NCBI GenBank assembly: GCA_030686995.1
Contig: CM060709.1
Location: 130,867,873-130,931,872 of the forward strand
Length of the DNA: 64,000 nt
Source of the DNA: Artemisia argyi
Lineage: Eukaryota > Streptophyta > Magnoliopsida > Asterales > Asteraceae
Direction: 5' to 3'
Position numbers and translations under genes: made by a program. Shown piece after piece: positions 46,253 through 58,368 of this stretch; the first letter of the stretch is position 1; every line of letters begins with the position of its first letter. The notes below the pieces were generated by a model. The model searched no databases and was not told the DNA's origin. It saw only the letters and a program-made list of their open reading frames with translations.

Positions 46253-49200
46253 TGTCACAACTCACCATTTCACGTCATTTACCATTTCAGGTCATTTTCC
46301 CAAACTTCGACTTTTTACTATTCATAAATCACTATTCATCAAAACACTATTCATCATTTTACTATTCATCGTTTTCGAGGTCAGTTTGATGTTCTGAGAA
46401 ACTTTTTGGAAATTTACTATTCACCGAACACTATTCATTTCCGGAAAAGTTTTCACCATTCACTTGCATTACTCATTTCATCGTAAATTTAGTTTACGGG
46501 TATTCAAATTCGCGTAACCGGATTGGTTTAGGTGCGAATTCATTTCATTAGTGTTAAGTACACTGCATACGGACTGGGGATAGTCTGCATATCATCATAA
46601 CAGCATTTTCATGTTATACCACTCTCAGGATTTTCAAATTTCTATATTCAGTACATTTAACGTTTTTACGTATACGTAATTATAATAAACGTTAACACCC
46701 GGTTTATACACGACGAATATATCTAAATATTCCCACAATGGTCCCGACATATTTTTATATCCATTTTAACATCATAAAAGTTATAACATTCAGTTACCCA
46801 GTATTTTCGTAATTTATTTTATTTATAACGTACGCGTATGAATATAACGACGGTTTTCGTTAAAACTAAACATTAATCACCCGATCACTCAGTAAATGTA
46901 CCCAACATATTTTTAATATGTTTTTAACATTATTATAACTTTATTTCATCCCGGTTAACTTCGTGAACGTTTATTGCTATTAAACCCGGTACCCGATTTT
47001 AACGAATAACGCGTAATAACACTTAACGCTACACTATATTTTCTAAGTGATCAAAACCGTTTTGGCTACTCCTTTTCACACCCAAAAACCAGCCCAAGAC
47101 CACACCCTTTAACCATGTGCATTAATGTAGCCATTTTATACTAATAAACACATTATAACATACTTTACCAAATTTTCCAAAATCATAATTCATCCTTTTT
47201 AGAAAGAACAAAAACTTGCTCATCCTCTCCATCCCTTCTCCAAACCCACGACCTTTTGATGATCTCCATGATCAAGTGATCATTTTCCATAAAGTAAAAC
47301 ACAAAACTTGTTCATTTTACAAGCCTAATCAAGAATCAAGCAACAAAAACACAAGAACATCAAGCATAATCATCCTATAATCATCTCATTTTGTCAAGTA
47401 AGTTTTCATCTTTATTTTTTCATGGATCATCCTATTTTTACATGTATTACATAAGTATCATGCTAAAAACCATGTACAAGTAGCTATACCACACTTTATT
47501 TTGGCTAAAAAGAAACATACAAACCCTAACTTTTTAGTTATGAATCCCCTTGCTCTAATAACTTGGTTAGGAGTCCATGGCACCCTAAGAAGGTGTATGG
47601 TAAGATTAGATTAGCCATGTGGTGATTACAAGAGGTTTGGTGATGGTAGAAATTAGTTTTTAACCTTGGAAACTTGATTTGGAACCTATTTTAGACATGC
47701 TGTTCCGTTTTGTAAAAATCTGGAAAATCAGTAAACACCAAGGGAACTTTGGCAAAATTTTTAGAAAATACTTTCAAAAACGAATCCGTAGGCGAAAGAA
47801 CGGATTAAAAAGAGTTTATAACGAAGGAGTTATGATTTTTGCAAGATTGTAGACGAAAAGTATTTTTCTGAAAATGTATGCTGTTGGACGTTTTTCATTG
47901 GACAAAAAGAGACTTTAGACGTAACCCGGAGGAGCCGAGCTTTCCAAAATATATTACTACATACTAAGACGAAACCGTGGACATAAAGAACAAGTAAAAC
48001 GGACAAGTAACGACAAAGATATACTCGTTTGAATATCGGCTAAAACCATTTTATAATTGACAGCTTTTATTAAATTTGGCGCAAAAACTACGAAGTACAT
48101 TTTCAAGCTAGAAGTAATATCAAGTACCGAGCTTTATAACTAACGTAGTATTAGTTATTACGAGTATGTTTTCATCATTTCAAGGATTACAACCCGAGTA
48201 TTTCAACGCTAACATGGAAACTTACGTTATATATATATATAAGTATATATATATATATTATAACTAGCTATTTATATTTTCTAATAGCAATATTTTCCAA
48301 ATTCTTGGAATATATATTTTTTTGATAATACAAGTGTTTTTCCAAAGAGTAGAGTGGTATAGAAACATGTGCATGGACATTCATAACATTATTTCATGAT
48401 CTAAAGTAGATCGTTCATCATTCATATTAGGTTGCGGCTAGTGTGCGCGCCTTGTTTTTCAGCTCATTACATGTTCATGGTACCATCATATCAGGTGAGT
48501 CATAGCCCCACTTTTACTGGTTTAATTACTTTACAAACTCTTTGGGGGAGATACATGCTTAAATACTCGTGTTATACTTTTATACGATTTCAAATCCCAT
48601 GGGGGAGAATACATTGCAGCAACTATTTTTGTACAATGCCAAAGTATAAAGTTTCTTACATTGCTTAAGTAGTCTTATTACCACGTCACGACAAGTCCCC
48701 TTTATTTCATGGACCGTTAATTTCAAGTACTAAGCGAGAGTGAGTGGATAGATCTATTGAGGGTGACGCCTCCATTCGTGTTTGGGTTGCTCCAACGGAA
48801 TTACGAATGCATTTCATGTCTAATATATTATGAGTGTCTGGTAAACACTCACTTGGGGCAAGTTTTAGTACGTCTAGCTTCGGGGTCATGAGCTTAAGAG
48901 CCAATGTGGGTTTCATTATTGAAATCTTAGTACTTTACTTTATACTTGGGCTATTGTACATACAAAATTACTGATAAATCCCTGATACTTTTGCATCAAG
49001 TCTTATTACTGAAATACGATGCTTTTGCATCAAGTCTTATTACTGAAATACGATGCCTTTGCATCAGCCTTATTACTGAATTACAATGCTTTTGGTATCA
49101 AACTTATTACATTTGGCAGTGGGTTGTAAACACACAGGTTACAAGTCTCTTATGGCGGGACTTGGAACTGAGTGGATTTACGATGCCTTTGCTGGGGAAT

Positions 49201-49555
49201 CTTCATTTCAATGCATTACATTCTTTTTCACAAGACTCTATGAACTCACCAACCATTGTGTTGACACTTTAGCATGTATTTTCAGGTTTTAAGCTATGGC
49301 ACACTACTGGAGGTTTTGGCAGGGCATGGCATGGTCATAGAAGACTCTGATTTAATCATTTGGGGACCGTTTTAAAATACTTTAAGGGCCTACTTCCGCA
49401 TTACTTTTAACGATGTAAATTCAACAATTTGATTTAACTATTTTATTTTAAATGATTCAAGTGCAAACCATTTTTGAACTAGTGTTGTAATATCAATTGA
49501 GTTACACCCCAGCTACGTGTATGCTTCCGCTGGACCCGATTTTGGGGGTGTGACA
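46253..49555 (+). repeat. 5' LTR of element G (3303 bp)
   Basis: It contains ACTATTCATC repeats (about 46317-46440), an (AT)n stretch near 48229-48260, a candidate intron 48495-49285 (donor CAG|GTGAGT, acceptor TTTTCAG|G), a hairpin at 48759-48772 and a 34-bp tandem repeat at 48988-49110. Short ORFs here are present in both LTRs but lack domains. Confidence 0.92.
48988..49110 (+). repeat. 34-bp tandem repeat in the G LTR, about 3.5 units
   Basis: Unit CTTTTGCATCAAGTCTTATT then ACTGAAATACGATG. The first two units are nearly identical and the third and partial fourth are diverged. The copy in the other LTR is 53115-53237. Confidence 0.8.
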
Positions 49556-50383
49556 GATTGGTACCAGAGCTTTGGCTATAGCGAACTAAGTGTTTTTAAA
49601 ACCTAGACTATAGCTACTTTCAAGAAAACTTAACCCTATGACCGTCACGTGCCTGCCTGCCAAGCTGAAGCCTCATTTGTGGTTTGTTGCTGACTTAGGT
49701 GGTGAGACTTGTGTCTCATTATCTGATATATTATATTCATTTATTATAGTTGATTACTATAATTGTTTTTCATATAAGCATGTTCACGTATCATATATGT
49801 CACCGCATTATGTTTTTCCTTGCATAGTTTCATCATTTGACCTCGAGTTTGGTCACCTGCCTTAGTCTTTCTGAACGTCTTGGTATTTGTGAAGGACATA
49901 GTATTAGTATAACTGAGCTGAGTATTTCAAAATTCATGGAACCTCGGTGGAATATAGACTAGTCACCTATATTCAACCCGGGATAGTGGGACATAAGCTG
50001 ACTACCTATGTCTGACTCAGAAATGAATTTTGCAACACTGAGAATAGTTATAATAAAATTCTGTCTGGATTGAATCCTTTACTTATTTTTCCAAATGTTT
50101 CATGCATGTGTGTATACCCTCATTGTCAGAACATTCATACTTTTCATCACCTCATGAACCGCCGCTTGGAAGCATGTAAATTGATCATTTCATTTCATGA
50201 ACATTCACATTTATGCATAATACACTTACATCACAGTATTTTCTTGTATCACAATATCATTTTGTCGCAGTTGTCACAGTCTCTTCCCTTCTCACCATCA
50301 CTATCATCACCTTTTCACCAATATGTTTTCAGAGACCAACATAAACTGAACTTCGGGACGAAGTTCCTTTTAGAGGGGAAGAC
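49556..50383 (+). other. 828-bp internal region of element G
   Basis: Primer-binding site at 49556-49570. A block with GACTAGTCACCTATATTCA (49957-49975) resembles one in D. It ends with the PPT-proximal hairpin GAACTTCG, GGA, CGAAGTTC (50348-50366), 17 nt with AGAGGGGAAGAC, then the LTR. No credible coding region. Confidence 0.8.
50348..50383 (+). other. PPT-proximal hairpin and polypurine tract of element G
   Basis: Perfect 8-bp stem with loop GGA. The stem ends at 50366 and the 3' LTR begins at 50384, a 17-nt gap holding TTTTAGAGGGGAAGAC. Confidence 0.7.
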
Positions 50384-53300
50384 TGTCACAACTCACCATT
50401 TCACGTCATTTACCATTTCAGGTCATTTTCCCAAACTTCGACTTTTTACTATTCATAAATCACTATTCATCAAAACACTATTCATCGTTTTACTATTCAT
50501 CGTTTTCGAGGTCAGTTTGATGTTCTGAGAAACTTTTTGGAAATTTACTATTCACCGAACACTATTCATTTCCGGAAAAGTTTTCACCATTCACTTGCAT
50601 TACTCATTTCATCGTAAATTTAGTTTACGGGTATTCAAATTCGCGTAACCGGATTGGTTTAGGTGCGAATTCATTTCATTAGTGTTAAGTACACTGCATA
50701 CGGACTGGGGATAGTCTGCATATCATCATAACAGCATTTTCATGTTATACCACTCTCAGGATTTTCAAATTTCTATATTCAGTACATTTAACGTTTTTAC
50801 GTATACGTAATTATAATAAACGTTAACACCCGGTTTATACACGACGAATATATCTAAATATTCCCACAATGGTCCCGACATATTTTTATATCCATTTTAA
50901 CATCATAAAAGTTATAACATTCAGTTACCCAGTATTTTCGTAATTTATTTTATTTATAACGTACGCGTATGAATATAACGACGGTTTTCGTTAAAACTAA
51001 ACATTAATCACCCGATCACTCAGTAAATGTACCCAACATATTTTTAATATGTTTTTAACATTATTATAACTTTATTTCATCCCGGTTAACTTCGTGAACG
51101 TTTATTGCTATTAAACCCGGTACCCGATTTTAACGAATAACGCGTAATAACACTTAACGCTACACTATATTTTCTAAGTGATCAAAACCGTTTTGGCTAC
51201 TCCTTTTCACACCCAAAAACCAGCCCAAGACCACACCCTTTAACCATGTGCATTAATGTAGCCATTTTATACTAATAAACACATTATAACATACTTTACC
51301 AAATTTTCCAAAATCATAATTCATCCTTTTTAGAAAGAACAAAAACTTGCTCATCCTCTCCATCCCTTCTCCAAACCCACGACCTTTTGATGATCTCCAT
51401 GATCAAGTGATCATTTTCCATAAAGTAAAACACAAAACTTGTTCATTTTACAAGCCTAATCAAGAATCAAGCAACAAAAACACAAGAACATCAAGCATAA
51501 TCATCCTATAATCATCTCATTTTGTCAAGTAAGTTTTCATCTTTATTTTTTCATGGATCATCCTATTTTTACATGTATTACATAAGTATCATGCTAAAAA
51601 CCATGTACAAGTAGCTATACCACACTTTATTTTGGCTAAAAAGAAACATACAAACCCTAACTTTTTAGTTATGAATCCCCTTGCTCTAATAACTTGGTTA
51701 GGAGTCCATGGCACCCTAAGAAGGTGTATGGTAAGATTAGATTAGCCATGTGGTGATTACAAGAGGTTTGGTGATGGTAGAAATTAGTTTTTAACCTTGG
51801 AAACTTGATTTGGAACCTATTTTAGACATGCTGTTCCGTTTTGTAAAAATCTGGAAAATCAGTAAACACCAAGGGAACTTTGGCAAAATTTTTAGAAAAT
51901 ACTTTCAAAAACGAATCCGTAGGCGAAAGAACGGATTAAAAAGAGTTTATAACGAAGGAGTTATGATTTTTGCAAGATTGTAGACGAAAAGTATTTTTCT
52001 GAAAATGTATGCTGTTGGACGTTTTTCATTGGACAAAAAGAGACTTTAGACGTAACCCGGAGGAGCCGAGCTTTCCAAAATATATTACTACATACTAAGA
52101 CGAAACCGTGGACATAAAGAACAAGTAAAACGGACAAGTAACGACAAAGATATACTCGTTTGAATATCGGCTAAAACCATTTTATAATTGACAGCTTTTA
52201 TTAAATTTGGCGCAAAAACTACGAAGTACATTTTCAAGCTAGAAGTAATATCAAGTACCGAGCTTTATAACTAACGTAGTATTAGTTATTACGAGTATGT
52301 TTTCATCATTTCAAGGATTACAACCCGAGTATTTCAACGCTAACATGGAAACTTACGTTATATATATATAAGTATATATATATATTATAACTAGCTATTT
52401 ATATTTTCTAATAGCAATATTTTCCAAATTCTTGGAATATATATTTTTTTGATAATACAAGTGTTTTTCCAAAGAGTAGAGTGGTATAGAAACATGTGCA
52501 TGGACATTCATAACATTATTTCATGATCTAAAGTAGATCGTTCATCATTCATATTAGGTTGCGGCTAGTGTGCGCGCCTTGTTTTTCAGCTCATTACATG
52601 TTCATGGTACCATCATATCAGGTGAGTCATAGCCCCACTTTTACTGGTTTAATTACTTTACAAACTCTTTGGGGGAGATACATGCTTAAATACTCGTGTT
52701 ATACTTTTATACGATTTCAAATCCCATGGGGGAGAATACATTGCAGCAACTATTTTTGTACAATGCCAAAGTATAAAGTTTCTTACATTGCTTAAGTAGT
52801 CTTATTACCACGTCACGACAAGTCCCCTTTATTTCATGGACCGTTAATTTCAAGTACTAAGCGAGAGTGAGTGGATAGATCTATTGAGGGTGACGCCTCC
52901 ATTCGTGTTTGGGTTGCTCCAACGGAATTACGAATGCATTTCATGTCTAATATATTACGAGTGTCTGGTAAACACTCACTTGGGGCAAGTTTTAGTACGT
53001 CTAGCTTCGGGGTCATGAGCTTAAGAGCCAATGTGGGTTTCATTATTGAAATCTTAGTACTTTACTTTATACTTGGGCTATTGTACATACAAAATTACTG
53101 ATAAATCCCTGATACTTTTGCATCAAGTCTTATTACTGAAATACGATGCTTTTGCATCAAGTCTTATTACTGAAATACGATGCCTTTGCATCAGCCTTAT
53201 TACTGAATTACAATGCTTTTGGTATCAAACTTATTACATTTGGCAGTGGGTTGTAAACACACAGGTTACAAGTCTCTTATGGCGGGACTTGGAACTGAGT

Positions 53301-53682
53301 GGATTTACGATGCCTTTGCTGGGGAATCTTCATTTCAATGCATTACATTCTTTTTCACAAGACTCTATGAACTCACCAACCATTGTGTTGACACTTTAGC
53401 ATGTATTTTCAGGTTTTAAGCTATGGCACACTACTGGAGGTTTTGGCAGGGCATGGCATGGTCATAGAAGACTCTGATTTAATCATTTGGGGACCGTTTT
53501 AAAATACTTTAAGGGCCTACTTCCGCATTACTTTTAACGATGTAAATTCAACAATTTGATTTAACTATTTTATTTTAAATGATTCAAGTGCAAACCATTT
53601 TTGAACTAGTGTTGTAATATCAATTGAGTTACACCCCAGCTACGTGTATGCTTCCGCTGGACCCGATTTTGGGGGTGTGACA
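50384..53682 (+). repeat. 3' LTR of element G (3299 bp)
   Basis: Differs from the 5' LTR by A/G in the CTATTCATC repeats, T/C at ATATTATGAG versus ATATTACGAG, and two fewer AT pairs. Followed by TSD CTCTC. Confidence 0.93.
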
Positions 53683-53687
53683 CTCTC

Positions 53688-54834
53688 CTTCAGGTATCCT
53701 ATACTCCTACGCTTCCGTTTAATCTCATCTTTTCATTTTCTCTCTTTCTACCATTTAAATCTTCTCCTCCCGCTTTTTCTTACTCTTCCGTTTAAAATCC
53801 CATTTTCCTGCCTTTTTCCCCACTCCACAGTTAAAACCCTACTTTTCCATTTTTGCCACTCCTATATTTTTCCCACTCCACCTACCCAAACACCTTTTCC
53901 TTTTTCATTTTCACCTACTTTTCTATTTCATCCTTTTTCTTTTCACTCAAATCTACTCCAATAAAAATCCTTCATTTCATTTCCCTTCATTTTTCTCCGT
54001 CATTTTACACTCTATTTTCTTCTCTCTATATTCTCTCTTTACCTCATCCTGCATTGTTCTATTAACTAGAACTTGTATTTCTCGTCATACCACAAGTTTC
54101 TATTAGTTAGAACTTGTAAGAATATCTACATCGCACTTTAATCCTCATTATGTTCGACTATGATATTAAATCTCTCTTTGCAATAAATTGCAAAAAAATG
54201 AGATCTTCTACGTCCGTCATTCTAGTCTTAACATGGGAACATACCATGTGACAAGTTGCTAAACCGGAGAACTATAGAACTTGTCTCTATCATGACTAGA
54301 ACTTGTCTCTATCAAGACTAGAACTTGTCTCAATCATGACTAGAATATCCCTCTACCGTATCTATAACTTGTCTCCACCATGACTAGAACTAGTTTTCAT
54401 CATGGCTGAAACTTGTCTCTAAAATATTCCCTTACCATATATCCTTAAATGTGGTAAAATTCTCTTCATTTTCTGCCAATACTACTTAAGAATGATTTAT
54501 GATGACTATCCTCTTAAAATGAATTAGGATGTTCCTACATTTTAATGAGAAAGTTATAAATCAAATGGGTTAGGAATTTATAAGCTCTTGTTTCCGAATA
54601 TTGGGATGCCTTTATTTGTAAATAATGAGATATAAAAACCAAAGTATCTGGCATCTGTACAAGCAATTCCTACTCCGCTTGTACAAATTTCTTCCTTTCC
54701 ACATCATTTTTCCTCTGTATCAGAAAATTCTCCTCTATAATTCTCTTCTTTCTCTATCTTTCTCGACTTATTCTTTCCCCTACTCCTATAATCGTCTAAA
54801 TCTCGGGACGAGATTTCTTCAAAGGGGGTAAGAC
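53688..54834 (+). other. 3' internal region of element F
   Basis: Begins with about 370 bp of strongly pyrimidine-rich sequence. A degenerate tandem repeat with unit like AGAACTTGTCTCTATCATGACT lies at about 54270-54425. It ends with the hairpin AAATCTCG, GGA, CGAGATTT (54798-54816), 18 nt including AAAGGGGGTAAGAC, then the LTR. No gene. Confidence 0.65.
54798..54834 (+). other. PPT-proximal hairpin and polypurine tract of element F
   Basis: Perfect 8-bp stem. It shares only the loop GGA and the closing CG with D and G, so most stem pairs are compensated replacements. The LTR begins 18 nt after the stem. Confidence 0.7.
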
Positions 54835-57800
54835 TGTAACAACCCATAAAAACCCGTTACTATCATTCTCATTACAAATACATATAGCAGGTATTTCACA
54901 GTTAAATTTTTGCTTTTTATGTGCTTTTATTACTTGCATGACTCACTAGACCTGCTCACTTATCTACACAAGCCAAATAACTCAACACTCACATCCTATA
55001 AACCCCAGGTATGTCAAGCATAAAATCATAACAATACCATAATAAGTAATTCACCAATCTGAAACACTAAACATAAAAACAAAACCCTAATAAACACTAA
55101 TAAAACCTTAAGTAGGATTATGTGCTTATTTGAACCTATGCTTAGTTTAACTAGTATGAAAGAGTCCAAGGCTTAAGTATGATTTTCCTTAGGAATATTA
55201 GGATATCTTAGGACCATTAGACTATAGTATAACCCTTTAGAACTTAGGTACAAACCCCTTAAGCACAAAACCATAACTAGGTTATAACTAGCTAGAATTA
55301 GGTCTAAACCATCCCAAAACTTTCCCATAGGTCACTACCACTTAGTATAAGCCTCTTAGGACTTAAGAATAGTTATTAGACACTCATAGGACACTAATCT
55401 AGGCACTAAACCATAGAATAAATCTTAGTCTCTCACTAAACACACTTAGGTCATTTAGGTTACAAAACTAGGTCAAACCTTCCCAAATCTTTCCCATAAG
55501 TTACCCTAAGTTAGAATAAACCATTTAGGACTTAGGATTAGTCACTAAACACTCTTAGGAACTTAACTTAGGCACTAAACCTTAGGTAAAACCTTAAACA
55601 CTTAATAAGAAGAACTAGGTCTAAACTTAACTAAAACAAGTAAAACCTAAACATAAGCACCTCAACCTAGCACCCTAACACCTTAGTCATACCCAAACAC
55701 ACACCCTAACACCTCTAAGCACCCACACAAGTAGGTGCATCACCTACTTGTCTAAACCACCACTAATCACCACTAAACCACCACTAATCCTCCACTAAAC
55801 CACCACTAATCCACCCCTAATCACCCTAAACCACCACTAAACCTCCCAAGCAGCTAACAAGCACCTCTAAACACCCACACACACACCTCCATGGCTGCTT
55901 ACAAGTAGGTGCATCACCTACTTGTGTCGCGGCTTCACCTCCTCCACAAACACCCCAAACCGCCATATAGACTAGCCCCATCACCATGGTAGCTTCCATT
56001 AGTCACCATGTAGCTGCCATGAGTCATCTCCCTCCCCCTTGACACCTCCTACTTGCTTTGCTTGGCCACCACTCATCTCGTACACTATAAATACCCGCGA
56101 CTCCCTCTATATTTCATTCACCCTCTCCTTTTCTTTCCACCTCAATCTTCTGCGTTAATAGTAGTATACGAGCTTTAGTGAGCCTTGGAGTCGAGCAAAG
56201 TGAGCCTCGAGGCCTTGTCGAGTCCCATTTCCTATCGCTAAAACCCTAACCCTAGTCTAACCCACGTAAAAACTTCCCTAACCAAGTAAGCTTTACATTT
56301 AGTATTCTTTAGCTTTAGTTTAGTCTTAGGATAGTATTAGGATGCCTTAGATACCCTAGGAACCCTTGCATGAGCCTTGAACCATTTCATTTACTAGTTT
56401 ACATTTTAAAACCCTAGATTGAGTCGTATACTTGCATGCATGCTATAAGTCATTTATATAAGTCATAAACTAGTTATATATAACCTAGATAAGCTAAAAT
56501 AAGTCAAACATAAGCTAGAAAACTTAGTTGCTAGATAAAATATAAGTTACATGCATTTAGGACTAGTTTTACAAAACTTTACATGCATAAGGGTATATAT
56601 CATAAATTCCTGAAATTATAAAGTATAGGACTATTTTTGACATTTCCTAGAAGTTATAAGTGTAAGGACTAGTTTTGCATAATATTAAAACCTTAGGATA
56701 TATATTAAAATAAGTTATAAACTAAAAAGGACTAAATACGCAAATATTATAAAGTTAAAGGTCTAAATGGTAAATATAAGAGTCTAAGGTTAGTTGTGTC
56801 ATTTACTTAAAATATAGAAGTCTAGGGACTAGTTGTGTTAAGTATAGATAGTTATAAGTATAAATAATATAAGTATTATAGGTTTAGGGTAGAAAACGTA
56901 AATATATAAAGAATAAGGATATAAAATGAAAATAGCATATAAATATAAAACCTAAATAAAGTTAGAAGCATAACACAATACTAGTGAGCTTCATGCGAGG
57001 AGTACTATGTGGATATTTCGTTTTGACGAGTTTGTTGGGTTTACGAATTAAAGTGCCCTGACTCCTCGAACGATTATTGCATATACTTCTGAGATATGAT
57101 AGCCCGAACGGTGATATGATTATAACTAAACCCTAATAACAACAGAACTCAATAATAGGGAGCTTTTTGTGAGGAGTATTAACTTCTGAATTATGATGGC
57201 CCAAACGGTATTATGTTGATAACATAATACAATAGTAGGGAGCTTCATGTGAGGAGTCATATACTTGTAAATTACAATGGCCTGAACGGTGTTATGTTAT
57301 ATCTAAAAAATTAATAAATCTAAAAACAATAACTTAAGAAACATAAACAAGATAACTAAAGCTTGACATACATCAAAAACGAACAACACACTAGGATACG
57401 TGAGTAAGGCGGTCTAGTTACCGACTCACTACTTGCATCACTTAGATTACTCTAAGCACAGGTGAGTTTCGTAGCCTCACATCTTTTAAATTTTGTGAGT
57501 TCGTAGCCTCACACTTTTTAAATTCTGTGAGTTCATAGCCTCATACTTTTTAAAATGCTTTCACTCTAAATGCTTTATAAACCCTGTGAGGGGGATACAT
57601 GCAAAATGCTTTACTTAAAACCAGATATAAGTCTTTTTCTTTCGTTGTTGCACGAGTAAACTAACTGATACCACTACATAACTAAATTCATGAATCTAAT
57701 CGTTTTGGATATTTTACCCACGCGAACGCGAATATAGTTGATAGATCTATTGGAGTTTGACAACTCCCGTTGGTATTAACACCCCACTAGGTGGTACCAA

Positions 57801-58363
57801 TAAGTACTATATTTGAATCCAATGAAGGAATAACTTTGGCAAGTTATCCTTCCTATCCCCTCATGTTGGGTCTGCAGCCCACATGACCCGGATTGTTAAG
57901 GTGTGATTCATGAGATTAGTGCAACATACTCCACTCCTGATAATTGTGCATGCATCACAATTATCACATAGCTTACACTTTCCTAGATGGGTGTAACAAC
58001 TGAACCCAGGGATCTTTTATTCACTAACCCCTAAACCTATGATTCTCACTCAACACCTAGTGTTGACTTTTTAAGCATGTATTCTAGGTATATTACTTCT
58101 ATGGAGCCATGGCAGAAGGAGGTAACGAACTCGGAGGACTTTTCATGGTTATCATTCAAACATAACCTAACTCCTATATTTTTGGGACCTCATCAAAAAT
58201 AAAAGTATATCTTTTATAATTAAAACTCTGATAATTATGAATGAAAACTAAATTTCCAAAACGTCTCTTTTCGAGTCGTTTTCTATTACTGTAACTGTGA
58301 TACTATGAAGTAATACCCCAAAAACTTAATCCGCTGCGATCAATGAAAAATGGGGGTGTTACA
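54835..58363 (+). repeat. 3' LTR of element F (3529 bp)
   Basis: Longer than the 5' LTR because of several small indels, including an extra repeat of GTGAGTTCGTAGCCTCAC near 57494. It keeps the candidate donor CAG|GTGAGT (57459-57467) and acceptor TTCTAG|G at 58087. Followed by TSD GCTTG. Confidence 0.9.
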
Positions 58364-58368
58364 GCTTG

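Larger units (their letters stand above)
46248..53687 (+). mobile_element. Element G: very young LARD-like retrotransposon with an 828-bp centre, TSD CTCTC
   Basis: LTRs 46253-49555 (3303 bp) and 50384-53682 (3299 bp) start TGTCACAACTCACC and end GGGGGTGTGACA, flanked by perfect TSD CTCTC (46248-46252, 53683-53687). I see only two substitutions plus AT-repeat length differences between the LTRs. The internal region is 828 bp and noncoding, with a primer-binding site GATTGGTACCAGAGC and a PPT. It inserted into the internal region of F and is the youngest insertion in the window. Confidence 0.94.
40419..58368 (+). mobile_element. Element F: LARD-like retrotransposon with two orphan ORFs, TSD GCTTG
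   Basis: LTRs 40424-43885 (3462 bp) and 54835-58363 (3529 bp) start TGTAACAACCC and end GGGGGTGTTACA, flanked by perfect TSD GCTTG (40419-40423, 58364-58368). The primer-binding site AATTGGTATCAGAGC follows the 5' LTR. LTR divergence is clearly higher than in D or G, with several indels, so it is older. The internal region holds ORFs of unknown function (44069-44773, 45937-46170), no gag or pol, and the inserted element G. Confidence 0.92.

Noticed and set aside
48432..49292. ORFs in the G LTR repeated at 52559-53419
   Set aside because: Short, overlapping, without domains, and crossing the candidate intron and tandem repeat.
46253..53682. 3.3-kb near-identical repeat as assembly duplication
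   Set aside because: Perfect TSD CTCTC, a distinct internal region and two real substitutions fit a recent LTR insertion.
53644..54065. Phe/Ser-rich ORF across the G-F junction
   Set aside because: It starts inside the G LTR and runs through pyrimidine-rich F sequence, so it is a product of composition and insertion.
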